Numbered from the stretch's first letter, positions 16,958 to 25,973 are shown. The stretch is 64,000 nucleotides of DNA from Rhodospirillaceae bacterium (GCA_947476925.1 CANJSF010000012.1:1-64000), one strand, 5' to 3'. The notes: generated by a model from the letters alone, not told the origin. Program-made: numbers and translations.

Positions 16958-18037
16958 TTATGAGTGGTTTACTATGGCAAAAATCTCTTTAAGAGAATTA
17001 TTTTCTATTCCTGCAAGATTTAATGCAATTTCTAGGTCTGCAACCGTACCGTCGGGCAAGTCGATACCGTTTTTCGCGCGCTCGGCCCGCGTTTGGGCTT
17101 CAGGCTCACCTGCAATGGCAACGGGGCTTTCACCGCTGGCCGGTGTGGTTTTGAGGTAGGCGATCAGGTGGTCGAACTCGTGCTTGATGGCCTCGGGGTC
17201 ACCCAGTCGTGCAGGATCAATGATAAACGAGAACATGTTATTGATGATGGCGCCCGCGCGCGGCGTTTCGGGCTGTATCGTGCCATAACCAGACATTGCG
17301 CCAGCCAGAATTTCGCAAGCCAGCATGAGGCCATACCCTTTGTGCAACCCGAAGGGCAAAAGCGCGCCCTGCGGTGGGCCAAAATATCTCACGGGGTCGG
17401 TGGTCGGGTGCCCCGCAGAATCAATTACTGCATTTTCGGGAACCTGCTTTCCTGCTTGGCGCGCCACCACAACCTTGCCAAGAGCAACAGCACTTGTCGC
17501 CATATCCAGCAGAAAAGATGGCGTGTTAGTTGTGCCTGGAATGCCAATACAAATGGGGTTCGTGCCAAAGCGTGCCTCGCGTCCGCCGAACGGGGCGACC
17601 ATCGGCGGATGATCGACCACGTTGACGAAATGAATTGAGGCCAGCCCGGCTGCCAGCGCGATGTCGGCATATGCCCCCACACGCCCGATGTGGTGGGCAT
17701 TGCGTAATGTCATCAACACCACGCCGGTGGACTTGCAGCGCTCCATGGCCGAGCGCATCGCCTCTGAGCCCACTCGAATCCCAAAGCCGCGGCCGCCATC
17801 AAATTGCATGATCGCGCCAGAGTCATTCACACAAACAACCGAGGTCCCAGGTTTGCATTGCCCGGCCTTGATGTGTTCGACGTAGCGACGCACCAGTTGC
17901 ACCCCATGACTGTCGTGCCCCAACAGGTTGGCGTCGACCAGATGGTCGGCCACCGCGCGAGCGTCATCGGCTGGGCTTCCTGCACTTGTGAGAATTTGAG
18001 TGATGAGGTGACGCAAGGAATGGTCAGTTACGATCAT
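16958..18037 (-). CDS. malate/L-lactate dehydrogenase family (Ldh2/YlbC-type) oxidoreductase
   Basis: About 359 residues from the ATG at 18037 (MIVTDHSLRHLITQILTSAG); the frame is open further upstream but that part has no family similarity. The sequence shows the Ldh_2 fold: NLLGHDSHGVQLVRRYVEHI with the catalytic-site His, NAHHIGRVGAYADIA, and the NAD(P)-binding FGTNPICIGIP region. Members reduce 2-oxo acids or act on ureidoglycolate, diketogulonate or delta1-piperideine-2-carboxylate; which one cannot be told. The gene is divergent from the NicO transporter gene, with a gap of about 95 bp. Confidence 0.88.
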   Translation of the reverse strand: MIVTDHSLRHLITQILTSAGSPADDARAVADHLVDANLLGHDSHGVQLVRRYVEHIKAGQCKPGTSVVCVNDSGAIMQFDGGRGFGIRVGSEAMRSAMERCKSTGVVLMTLRNAHHIGRVGAYADIALAAGLASIHFVNVVDHPPMVAPFGGREARFGTNPICIGIPGTTNTPSFLLDMATSAVALGKVVVARQAGKQVPENAVIDSAGHPTTDPVRYFGPPQGALLPFGLHKGYGLMLACEILAGAMSGYGTIQPETPRAGAIINNMFSFIIDPARLGDPEAIKHEFDHLIAYLKTTPASGESPVAIAGEPEAQTRAERAKNGIDLPDGTVADLEIALNLAGIENNSLKEIFAIVNHS

Positions 18038-18132
18038 AGCAGCACATTGGACAGAGGTGTGGTTGTCGGGTGTATCATAGCCCGCGAAAAGCATGCGCCA
18101 TATCCACATTACTAAGTGAGGATCGTCAAACC

Positions 18133-19239
18133 ATGTTCCGTACACTGATTGTGTTGCTAACGTTGATAGTGCTTGGGGCAAGCGCGGCGCAGGCCCAGCA
18201 AAATCCGTTTGGGCCACGCAATGGGCCTGGGCAGCAGGCCCCAAGCATGGGCGACGAGGCCCCCGTCAAACCAATGATCACGCTTCCAGCACCGGTCCGT
18301 GCGATGTTTCGGCAAATTGCCGACTGGCAGCGCGATTTGAACCGCTTTCTCGGTGGCAAATTGCGTGAGTCGAGCGCGCAAGGCAGCTGGCTGGCCGCAC
18401 TTACTGTTCTCCTTGCCAGCTTTCTCTATGGCGTACTGCATGCCGCAGGGCCGGGCCACGGAAAGATGGTTGTGGCATCTTATTTCACAGCCAAGAAAGC
18501 ACCCTTGAAAACCGGCATTTTGATGGGCGGGGTGATTGCAATAACGCAAGCGCTCGTTGCCATTGGTGTGGTGGGAGTACTGTTCATCGTCATTGGTCGT
18601 AGCCAACAACAAGTGATGAGTGATGCGAATTGGTTGGAGCTTGTCAGTTACGCCATCATCTTCGGCATCGGCGCCTATATGACGTTTTGCGCCATCACCG
18701 GCCGTGAAGCGTTTGCACACGATCACGGACCCGCCGCCAGCACGTTTGATGACAACGCCAAAGTCGCCCACGTGCATCATGATCATTCACATCATCATTA
18801 CCATCATGGATACGTTCATCATGAGCACGAACATCACCACGATCACGATCATGGTGGAACGAATGCGCGCGAGACCTGGCTAGCGCGCATGGGGCGTTCG
18901 CTCGCGGGACGCGACGGCGAAGTCGTCGCGGTGGGAATTGTCTCGGGCGTGCGGCCCTGCACGGGCTCGATCCTGGTTTTACTATTCTCGCTAGCCAATG
19001 GCGTGTTTCTGCTCGGCATCGCGGCGGCATTATCCATTGCCATGGGCGTTGCAATCACCGTGTCGGCGTTAGGAATCGCCACTATCGTCATGCGCCGCGC
19101 CGTCGCCGGTGGTGAACGCGACCCAGCCCCTTGGCGCGCAAAGGCTAGCTATGCTTTGACGTTGGCTGGCTCAATGGGCGTGATGTTGATGGGCGGCCTA
19201 TTGCTAGGCGGGGCGCTGGAACTCAACGGCATCATTTAA
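18133..19239 (+). CDS. NicO-family nickel/cobalt efflux transporter (RcnA-like)
   Basis: A 368-residue transporter, starting at the ATG at 18133 after a GAGGA box. A signal-like helix (1-22) is followed by membrane segments with the family motif YGVLHAAGPGHGKMVVASYF (residues 99-118). A cytoplasmic or periplasmic His-rich loop at 196-240 holds about twenty His plus several Asp/Glu residues, an obvious metal-capture region. The second motif SGVRPCTGSILVL follows. Known members export Ni2+/Co2+. The DUF1007 gene, its usual genomic partner, lies tail-to-tail 8 bp downstream on the opposite strand. Confidence 0.92.
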   Translation: MFRTLIVLLTLIVLGASAAQAQQNPFGPRNGPGQQAPSMGDEAPVKPMITLPAPVRAMFRQIADWQRDLNRFLGGKLRESSAQGSWLAALTVLLASFLYGVLHAAGPGHGKMVVASYFTAKKAPLKTGILMGGVIAITQALVAIGVVGVLFIVIGRSQQQVMSDANWLELVSYAIIFGIGAYMTFCAITGREAFAHDHGPAASTFDDNAKVAHVHHDHSHHHYHHGYVHHEHEHHHDHDHGGTNARETWLARMGRSLAGRDGEVVAVGIVSGVRPCTGSILVLLFSLANGVFLLGIAAALSIAMGVAITVSALGIATIVMRRAVAGGERDPAPWRAKASYALTLAGSMGVMLMGGLLLGGALELNGII

Positions 19240-19247
19240 AACAGGGG

Positions 19248-19853
19248 CTAATTGCAGTTCAGCTTCACGAGCTGCGGCGTGACTGTGCCATTCTCATTGG
19301 CGATGTCGTCACCCGATGAAAAATTCCAACTACACTTTTTAGGGTCGATGCCCTGAAGTACGAGGGGCTTATCGCCGCCCAGGACGATATCGACGTAAAT
19401 GGTCGGGTCATAAAGACTGAAGAGTGTTTTTGTGGCGCGCAGGTCCAACTGCTTGGGCAACACCAATTCGAAGTTATAGACCAGTTCACCTTTGTCTGTG
19501 GTGGTTGAGAAGTTTTCCACTCGATCAAATTTGGCCTCTGTACCATTCACGCGCAAATGCGTGAAATAACCATAATCACGCAATGACGTGAAAACTTGCG
19601 CCTTCATGGCGGCGGTTTCGTCCGCATCAAACTTGCCGTCCTTATTGGTGTCAAAATCGCCAGTTAGCACTTGGCTGAAAAACGCATCAAACTGCCAGCG
19701 CATGGCAATCCGCGTCAGCATGTCGTTCTCGAATTGAAAGGTTGACGCCCCCGTCACCCAGACGTGGGGATGAGCAAGGGCCGGTTTGGCAGCAAGGGCC
19801 GCAAAAACCACCAAGCAGAGGTCAAGGCGTATGGAACGGGAAAATAAGGGCAT
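19248..19853 (-). CDS. DUF1007 periplasmic protein with EF-hand-like loop
   Basis: About 201 residues from ATG 19853, with a signal peptide ending at PALAHPHVW. The mature N-terminus His-Pro-His is a plausible metal ligand. DUF1007 proteins accompany NicO nickel/cobalt transporters in many genomes. Residues 68-79 (D-T-N-K-D-G-K-F-D-A-D-E) fit the 12-position EF-hand calcium loop at every ligand position. The gene is convergent with, rather than co-directional to, the NicO gene. An assisting role in metal handling is family-based; the molecular function is unknown. Confidence 0.88.
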   Translation of the reverse strand: MPLFSRSIRLDLCLVVFAALAAKPALAHPHVWVTGASTFQFENDMLTRIAMRWQFDAFFSQVLTGDFDTNKDGKFDADETAAMKAQVFTSLRDYGYFTHLRVNGTEAKFDRVENFSTTTDKGELVYNFELVLPKQLDLRATKTLFSLYDPTIYVDIVLGGDKPLVLQGIDPKKCSWNFSSGDDIANENGTVTPQLVKLNCN

Positions 19854-19921
19854 AGGGCACAGTATTGGACGTTGACCAGCAATCTCAAGAGCTGAGGCAA
19901 GCAAAAATCAAAGCATAGAAA

Positions 19922-19950
19922 TTGACCGGGCTCAGGGTATGCAGAATAAT
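19922..19950 (+). promoter_or_regulatory. sigma-70-type promoter for methyltransferase 1
   Basis: TTGACC (19922-19927), a 17-bp spacer and AATAAT (19945-19950) match the housekeeping consensus at five of six positions each. The start would be near 19957, giving a leader of about 80 nt before the ATG at 20036. Confidence 0.45.
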
Positions 19951-20035
19951 GGTTATATATATGATACAATCAGCGGGCGGTTTGGCTGCCGTTTCTGTTA
20001 ACGGCTTGTTTATCGATTGAATTCTGGAGATCCCA

Positions 20036-21208
20036 ATGCACGGACCCAATGACCTCGAGATGAACCTGCATTTAATGCATGATGACTCGGCGCGCAGAAG
20101 TTTTCTGATTGCGTTTAAGCAGCGTGTGAATTTGGCCATGGGCGGTGAAATTCGCACATTGTTCGATACAGAAGTTGCGCCAAAGCTGGAATCATCGGCG
20201 GGCCATAAACTCAGCGACACCGACAAGGCTGACCGTAAATTAACCAAGACCGCACTTGAAGCAACTCACCTTTTCAAGGCATGGGCATCGCTGACCTACA
20301 TCTCCCAAGGGATGATGTGGGACATCGTAGACGGCGTTCTGGATCATGATTTTGACAGGCTGCAAAAGGCGTTCGACATTTACAGCACGCGCTCGGGAAA
20401 ATTGGGTTCATTGGAACTCAACAAGAAACTCAAGCTGCCGAAGAATATCTCTAAAACAGAAATTCACCGCCAACCCGGCGGATTTTGTTTTGAACGAAAT
20501 GACACCGATATTATGGCCGGCGCGCGATATAATGGTGGCGGCCTGATGTACAGCGCCGGACGTGGGCGCAAAGCGGTCGCGGGGCAATCGGGCGGCGACT
20601 TTGTTCTTAGCATCTTGCGCGAGCGTTACCCCGATTTCAAACCCTTACGCATTCTAGAGTTAGGCTGCGGTACGGGCCGGAACACACCGTCGTATAAACA
20701 ACTCATACCCGATGCCGATGTCCACGCCGTCGATATCGCGCCGGGCTTGCTGCGCTGGGCCCACGCATATGCCGAAAGCCAGGGCGAAGCTGTTCACTTC
20801 CATCAAATGGATGCGACCGCGCTCGATTTTCCCGACGAATCGTTCGATCTCGTCGTCTCACACATCTTGGGTCATGAAACGACACAGCGTGGATTGCCCA
20901 AATGGGTGGGCGAGGCTTGGCGGGTCTTGAAGCCGGGTGGCGTTGCCTTCCATGTCGATGTGCCCATCCAAACCGGATACCTGAAACTCGCCGACCAGGT
21001 GATGAATGATTGGCAAGTTCGTTTTAACGGCGAGCCTTTCTGGATGGGTTGGGCAGATGCCGACCTAAAGCAAATCATGCGTGACCACGGCGTGCCCGAA
21101 GACTCAATGATTTCCGAGCATATTAAACGCGGTGAGGGCGGCGTGTGGTTTTGCCATGGTGCGCGCAAGCCCAAAACCTGGACCAACGCCCAACGTCGAG
21201 CTGCTTAG
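20036..21208 (+). CDS. class I SAM-dependent methyltransferase 1 with helical N-terminal domain
   Basis: A 390-residue protein. Residues 1-150 are a helical region of unknown family, followed by a conserved KTEIHRQPGGFCFERND segment. A Rossmann methyltransferase domain begins at residue 200: motif I ILELGCGTGRNT, acidic motif II DVHAVDIAPG, DATALDFPDESFDLVVSHIL and LKPGGVAFHVDV. It is a full-length paralogue of the product at 53549-54721, including the N-terminal domain. CTGGAG precedes the ATG. A sigma-70-like promoter is visible. The methyl acceptor is unknown; the first domain may provide the substrate site. Confidence 0.88.
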   Translation: MHGPNDLEMNLHLMHDDSARRSFLIAFKQRVNLAMGGEIRTLFDTEVAPKLESSAGHKLSDTDKADRKLTKTALEATHLFKAWASLTYISQGMMWDIVDGVLDHDFDRLQKAFDIYSTRSGKLGSLELNKKLKLPKNISKTEIHRQPGGFCFERNDTDIMAGARYNGGGLMYSAGRGRKAVAGQSGGDFVLSILRERYPDFKPLRILELGCGTGRNTPSYKQLIPDADVHAVDIAPGLLRWAHAYAESQGEAVHFHQMDATALDFPDESFDLVVSHILGHETTQRGLPKWVGEAWRVLKPGGVAFHVDVPIQTGYLKLADQVMNDWQVRFNGEPFWMGWADADLKQIMRDHGVPEDSMISEHIKRGEGGVWFCHGARKPKTWTNAQRRAA

Positions 21209-21218
21209 AGTCGTTGTT

Positions 21219-21248
21219 AAAAAAACACCCCGCCAAAGTGGCGGGGTG
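21219..21248 (-). terminator. Rho-independent terminator of the iminopeptidase gene
   Basis: CACCCCGCCA (226-235) and TGGCGGGGTG (239-248) form a perfect 10-bp GC-rich stem with a 3-nt loop. The seven A residues at 219-225 become a T7 tract on the minus strand. It lies about 160 bp past the minus-strand stop at 21408 and could also end the plus-strand methyltransferase transcript. Confidence 0.8.
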
Positions 21249-21336
21249 GAGTTAGGTTTTGGAACTGTCAGCAGTTGCACCTTCCGTAGTAGTGGTCGGT
21301 ACGCATCTTTTGTCCCACATCAGCGCAAAGACGGGA

Positions 21337-21387
21337 CCTGTTGGAACTGACAGGTAGGCCGATTTTAGGCCTGTTAGTTCTGACAGG
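21337..21387. repeat. paired palindromes with CCTGT/ACAGG ends
   Basis: CCTGTTGGAACTGACAGG (337-354) and CCTGTTAGTTCTGACAGG (370-387) are two similar imperfect palindromes. AGGCC/GGCCT between them can pair as well. A third related GGAACTGTCAG occurs at 21261. They lie between the iminopeptidase stop and its terminator, so they may shape the 3' end of the mRNA or bind a protein. Confidence 0.5.
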
Positions 21388-21407
21388 ACGCAGCAAAACC
21401 CAAGATT

Positions 21408-22499
21408 TCAAACGTAGATCTTGAACTCGTCAGCAGCTTTGACCAAGGCGGCGCGAATTCCAGGTTCCATCGATGAATGCCCAGCGTCGGCGACGATCCG
21501 ATATTGCGCTCCGGGCCATGCCTGAGCCAGTAGATCAGCCGTTATAATTGGGCAGACCATGTCATAGCGCCCTTGAACAATAACAGCCGGATGGTCCAAC
21601 AGCGGCCCCAACCCTGCCAGCAATTGGCCAGGGTTGAGAAACCCCTGGTTGATCATGTAGTGGCATTCGATTCGCGCCATCGCCAAAGAGCCCGCCGAGG
21701 CATTGCTTTGAGGTGGGGGAATTTGCGGGCCGCGACGACGCGTCGATGGATCTTTCCCGAGAGGAAGCAGCCGTGAGCAGGCGTTCTCGTAGGTGCACCA
21801 AGCTGCAGCTGCAGGTTTGTGGACGGCCGGATTGGGGTCGGTGAGCCGACGATAGTATGCCGCCAATAAATCGCCGCGCTCGGCAGCCGGAATAAAATCG
21901 CGATAGGCGCGCTGTGCTTCCGGGAAGACCCGCGCCATGCCATGGACAAACCAGTCGACCTCATCCGCGCTGAACAGAAAAATCCCACGTAGAATGAACC
22001 CGACGCACCGGGCTGGATGCGCCTCACCATAGGCAATGGCAAGCGTCGAACCCCAGGAGCCGCCGAACACCAGCCAGCGCTCGATCTTGAGGCATTTGCG
22101 CAGGGCTTCGATGTCAGCCACCAAATCGGCCGTCGTATTGCTTTGAATTTCGGCCTCAGGTTGCGAGCGGCCTGATCCGCGCTGATCGAACAAGACAATG
22201 CGATAGTGTGTTGGATCAAAAAACCGCCGGTAAGCCGGTGCTACGCCTGCGCCCGGGCCACCATGCAGAAATACAACGGGAACACCACTCGGGTTGCCGC
22301 TTTGCTCCCAATACAAGCGGTGCCCAGCGCCGACGTCTAAAACCCCCGTCTCGAAGGGATCGAGGGGCGGATAGAGGGGGCTGTTATCTGCCTCGTTACG
22401 AAATGCACGAGGCAAAGGGCCAGGATGTTCCAAAGCGGCGATGGTCAAAGCTCCAGACAAACATTGCAACGGGGATCGTGGCAGAGCATTTTCAGTCAT
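21408..22499 (-). CDS. pip: prolyl (proline) iminopeptidase
   Basis: A 363-residue S33 peptidase that removes N-terminal proline from peptides. The oxyanion motif VFLHGGPGAG, FDQRGSGRSQP, the nucleophile elbow GGSWGSTLA and the late VADAGHSS with the catalytic His are all present, so the enzyme should be active. The first 40 residues (up to NSPLYPPLDP) are longer than in most homologues; no better internal start with a ribosome site stands out. Its start is 45 bp from the divergent MFS gene. A strong terminator lies downstream at 21219-21248. Confidence 0.93.
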   Translation of the reverse strand: MTENALPRSPLQCLSGALTIAALEHPGPLPRAFRNEADNSPLYPPLDPFETGVLDVGAGHRLYWEQSGNPSGVPVVFLHGGPGAGVAPAYRRFFDPTHYRIVLFDQRGSGRSQPEAEIQSNTTADLVADIEALRKCLKIERWLVFGGSWGSTLAIAYGEAHPARCVGFILRGIFLFSADEVDWFVHGMARVFPEAQRAYRDFIPAAERGDLLAAYYRRLTDPNPAVHKPAAAAWCTYENACSRLLPLGKDPSTRRRGPQIPPPQSNASAGSLAMARIECHYMINQGFLNPGQLLAGLGPLLDHPAVIVQGRYDMVCPIITADLLAQAWPGAQYRIVADAGHSSMEPGIRAALVKAADEFKIYV

Positions 22500-22544
22500 A
22501 TCGAGCAGATGGCGTGCTCGGCAATAACATAGCAGTGGTTTTTC

Positions 22545-23720
22545 ATGTTCCCAATCTTTCTGATCACGTTTGTTGACCTTGTTGGCTTCGGCCTGCTGAT
22601 TCCGCTACTGCCGTTCATTGTTCAGCGGACGGGAGCAAGCATGGAAGTCATCACCATTGTCTTGGGCCTGTACTCGCTTGTGCAGTTCTTGGCCGCGCCG
22701 ATTTGGGGACGCATAAGTGATAAATGGGGACGCAAGCCTGTTCTTGTGATCACCAGCTATGGCTTGGCGTTGTCGTACGTGATTGTTGCCTACGCCCAGA
22801 GCCTTGAAATGCTGATTGTGAGCAGAGTGGTGGGCGGCATCATGGCGGCCAACATTGGCGCTGCGCAGGCGTATATGGCCGACATCACGACGCCCGAAAA
22901 CCGCTCTAAAGGGATGGGCGTTCTTGGCGCAGCATTTGGTTTGGGCTTTATTTTGGGGCCGGCCATTGGCGGCGTGCTGGGAGGCAACGATGCCGCGACT
23001 GCCGATTTTTTCGTCCCCTCGATGGTCGCTGCTGGGATTACCGTTGCAGCCGCGTTGGGCGCTCAGTTTTTCCTGAAAGAAAGCTTAAGCCCGGAGATTC
23101 GCGCCAAGTTGGCATTACGGCCGCCAGAGAAATTGATCGATAAAATTCGCGCCGGGCTCAGCCGTGGCACGCTGGTCATGCTGATCTTGTGCGCCTTTCT
23201 AACGATCACGGCTTGGGCACAATTCGAAACACTGTTCGCATTCTGGGCAGATGCCAGGCTCAGCTATGGGCCGCGCGATATTGGTTTGCTGCTGACGTTC
23301 ATCGGCATGATCAGCGCCCTTGTGCAAGGCGGGGCCATCGGACGGCTTACAAAAATGTTTGGCGAGCGGCGCTTGGTGTTGGCCGCGATGATGTTGACGT
23401 TCGCCGGGTTCATCACGTTCACATTTGCACACAACCTGAGCATTACGCTGGTGGCCTGCGCATTGTTATCGCTCGGCTCGGGCTTATTTAACCCCAGCAT
23501 CTCGAGCCTGATTTCGCAGCAGGCCGCTGAGACCGAGCGCGGCGCAGTGATGGGCACTTTTCAGAGTGCAACCGCCCTTAGTCGTATTGTTGGCCCGGCG
23601 TTTTCGGGCCTCGTGTTTGCGAGCCTGGGCGCCGATGCACCGTTTTTGATTGCAGCAGCTTTGATTGTGCCAGCGTTTCTTTTGGTATTATTCTTACCCC
23701 AATCAGCACCCGCTCGCTAA
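22545..23720 (+). CDS. MFS transporter, Tet/TCR-like drug-H+ antiporter type
   Basis: A 391-residue, 12-helix major facilitator. Motif A between helices 2 and 3 reads GRISDKWGRKPVLVITS, and the GAAFGLGFILGPAIGGVLGG segment in helix 5 matches the drug-proton antiporter motif C. Such carriers export tetracyclines, sugars or metabolites; the substrate is unknown. It is the first gene of a tight plus-strand series with the ABC ATPase, chelatase-like and double-hydrolase genes (gaps 30, 26, 6 and 4 bp) and is divergent from pip. Confidence 0.9.
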   Translation: MFPIFLITFVDLVGFGLLIPLLPFIVQRTGASMEVITIVLGLYSLVQFLAAPIWGRISDKWGRKPVLVITSYGLALSYVIVAYAQSLEMLIVSRVVGGIMAANIGAAQAYMADITTPENRSKGMGVLGAAFGLGFILGPAIGGVLGGNDAATADFFVPSMVAAGITVAAALGAQFFLKESLSPEIRAKLALRPPEKLIDKIRAGLSRGTLVMLILCAFLTITAWAQFETLFAFWADARLSYGPRDIGLLLTFIGMISALVQGGAIGRLTKMFGERRLVLAAMMLTFAGFITFTFAHNLSITLVACALLSLGSGLFNPSISSLISQQAAETERGAVMGTFQSATALSRIVGPAFSGLVFASLGADAPFLIAAALIVPAFLLVLFLPQSAPAR

Positions 23721-23749
23721 AGGGCGCTGGTTTGTTCAGGGAGGCAGTC

Positions 23750-24451
23750 GTGTTAGAAGCCATTCAGTTGAAAAAGAAGTATGGCGAATTTGAAGCGCTT
23801 AAATCGCTCAATCTCAAAATCAATGCTGGCGATATTTACTGCCTATTAGGTGCCAACGGCGCGGGCAAGAGCACGACAATAAATCTGTTTTTGAATTTCA
23901 TCGACCCCAGCGCTGGAACAGCAACCGTGAACGGTTTGGATGTTACCCAACACCCGCTCGCGACAAAAATGTTTCTCGCCTACATCCCAGAGACAGTCAT
24001 GTTGTACGGCAATCTGACGGGGCTAGAGAACCTTTCATACTTTGCCAAACTCGGCGGGCACGACGAATACACACAGGCTGATCTTAAAAACTTCCTAAAG
24101 CATGTCGGCTTGCAGGGCGATGCCCACGACAAACGCGTTGGTGCGTATTCAAAGGGCATGCGCCAAAAAGTTGGCGTGGCGATTGCCCTTGCCAAAAAAG
24201 CCAAGGCTTTGTTGCTTGATGAGCCAACCTCGGGCCTTGATCCCAAAGCCAGCAACGAGTTCTCAGCGTTGCTGAAACAATTGCAAGCCGACGGCGCTGC
24301 GATTCTGATGGCCACGCACGATCTGTTTCGCGCGAAAGAAACGGGCACTCGCATCGGCATCATGCGCGAGGGTGTGCTGATGCAAGAGATGTCCACCGAT
24401 GAAGTCTCGCACGCCGACGTGGAGCGTATTTACCTCGAACATATGCATTAA
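23750..24451 (+). CDS. ABC transporter ATP-binding subunit without adjacent permease
   Basis: About 234 residues from the GTG at 23750, which has GGGAGG five bases upstream; the open frame extends to a TTG at 23732. Walker A GANGAGKS (residues 34-41), the signature YSKGMRQKV, Walker B KALLLDEPTSGLD and the H-loop MATHDLF are intact, so ATP hydrolysis is expected. The closest type is the exporter-like ATPases of gliding/Nat/CcmA class (YIPETVMLYGNLTGLENL). No ABC permease gene is present nearby; the next gene has only one membrane segment. The partner is either unlinked or absent. Confidence 0.93.
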   Translation: MLEAIQLKKKYGEFEALKSLNLKINAGDIYCLLGANGAGKSTTINLFLNFIDPSAGTATVNGLDVTQHPLATKMFLAYIPETVMLYGNLTGLENLSYFAKLGGHDEYTQADLKNFLKHVGLQGDAHDKRVGAYSKGMRQKVGVAIALAKKAKALLLDEPTSGLDPKASNEFSALLKQLQADGAAILMATHDLFRAKETGTRIGIMREGVLMQEMSTDEVSHADVERIYLEHMH

Positions 24452-24476
24452 ATTATTCCACGACTCAGGGACCAGA

Positions 24477-25973
24477 ATGGGCGCGTTGAAAAAAATTGCG
24501 GTTAGCCTTGGTGTTCTGGTTCTGGTCGCAGCAATCGGTGGAGCTGGCGCGTTCTGGTTTATGAACCGTACGCCACCGCAGTTAGCCGAGCCAAATTACT
24601 TCACGTATTACAAAACCCAAGACACCACGCCCGTGGGTAAGGTTGGTATTTTTGTCACCGGGCTGATTATGCCCGAGAATTTCCGCATCGAAGATTTCTA
24701 CAACCTTGCGCTTAAGCCGCAGCAATACATTCCTTGGCCTATCCGTATTTTCGCATTGGCTGATCGCGGCGTTGTGCTGCTCGATCCCGATAAATTCTAC
24801 GAGTTCAATAATTTCACACCGAACAAGCTGGTGGACTTCCACGGCAGCGAGATTGATGTCGACGGAGTCAGGTACATCGACAAGTATAAAGAAGGCCACG
24901 TGCAATGGGTGCCGCCCAACCCAACACAGCACATGGACCATGGCTACTTTTTATATGCGGACCGTAAAAGCGGCATGCCGACCATCGCCAACAAACTACT
25001 GACGAAGGCCAAGGTTTATTACTACGGTAAGGGCAAGGGTTTTACAGATGGCCGTTTACCGCACGAGGCTGGTGAGTGGGCGATTGTCTCGGCCGCCATG
25101 GAGCGCATAAAGGCCAAGTACGGCGATGTGCCAATCCGTTTTGTGAGTGCTGAGCGACCTGGAATCTCGCGGCAATATGTGCGCGAGATGTTGGATGGTG
25201 GCGTTGAGACGATCGTGATGGCAGCGCCGCGCCCAATTTATTCGCATCATGAAGAGTTCAATGGCTCGATCAAACATACCATGCACTACATCGAAGAGTG
25301 GGAGCGCGAACACGGCAAGAAAATCAAAATGATTATTACGCCGCAGTTGGGCGAGTTCCCAGTAATGAAAGACGCATATTTGAATATGTTGCGGGATCGC
25401 TTGGCCACTTTCCCCAAAGACGCCAAGGTAAAGGTGGTTGTTTCAGTCCACGGCATGGCCTGGGACAACGTGCCAAACGAGGCGTGGATCCAACTGGCTC
25501 CACCCTATCGCGATGGCATGGTCCAGGCGGTGAAAGACGAGTTAGCCAAACATGCGTTTACAAAGACGGAAGTTGTGCAGGCACAAGATCATTTTGCCGA
25601 CCCTCAAAGCGATCCCAAAGGAAAATACCTTTCGACCAATCGCGCATTTTGGGAGGGCGTGAAGGGCGGCTACGATTACGTGGTCAATTTACCAATCGAA
25701 TTTTTTGCCGAAAACACCGACACAATGTTTAGCCACGCTATGTTTAACTTTGAAGGTTTTCCTGGCTACGACATTTATGACCCAGTCGATTACCCCGATT
25801 GGAGCGTCCCTTATACGCGCACGTTCAAAGTCGAGAACACTGAAGTCATTTATAACGGCCTGCCGGTAGGTAAATACAACGCGCCAATTGTCGACGCCTA
25901 CGTGCAAGCTATCGATTCTGTGCTATCCAAGAACAAGACGCCCAAGCAACAATCGGCCAGCACAGCGCAGTAA
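24477..25973 (+). CDS. membrane-anchored ferrochelatase/CbiX-superfamily-like protein
   Basis: About 498 residues from the ATG at 24477 (GGGACC upstream; the frame itself extends to 24399). Residues 6-28 are a signal anchor, so the bulk is periplasmic. The middle and C-terminal parts resemble the two-lobed chelatase fold. PIRFVSAERPGISRQYVREM and GVETIVMAAPRPIYSHH recall the first lobe of HemH. VKVVVSVHGMAWDNVPNEAW matches the FSxHGxP catalytic-His strand. LPIEFFAENTDTM aligns with the F-x-x-x-x-x-E-T-L region that carries the catalytic Glu in ferrochelatase. This is a pattern-based family call, not a proven one. Metal insertion in the periplasm would be unusual. Confidence 0.5.
   Translation: MGALKKIAVSLGVLVLVAAIGGAGAFWFMNRTPPQLAEPNYFTYYKTQDTTPVGKVGIFVTGLIMPENFRIEDFYNLALKPQQYIPWPIRIFALADRGVVLLDPDKFYEFNNFTPNKLVDFHGSEIDVDGVRYIDKYKEGHVQWVPPNPTQHMDHGYFLYADRKSGMPTIANKLLTKAKVYYYGKGKGFTDGRLPHEAGEWAIVSAAMERIKAKYGDVPIRFVSAERPGISRQYVREMLDGGVETIVMAAPRPIYSHHEEFNGSIKHTMHYIEEWEREHGKKIKMIITPQLGEFPVMKDAYLNMLRDRLATFPKDAKVKVVVSVHGMAWDNVPNEAWIQLAPPYRDGMVQAVKDELAKHAFTKTEVVQAQDHFADPQSDPKGKYLSTNRAFWEGVKGGYDYVVNLPIEFFAENTDTMFSHAMFNFEGFPGYDIYDPVDYPDWSVPYTRTFKVENTEVIYNGLPVGKYNAPIVDAYVQAIDSVLSKNKTPKQQSASTAQ

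Noticed and set aside
18776-18850. Short CATCAT/CACCAC-rich repeats resembling a microsatellite or CRISPR-like element
   Set aside because: They are His and Asp codons of the metal-binding loop of the NicO transporter.
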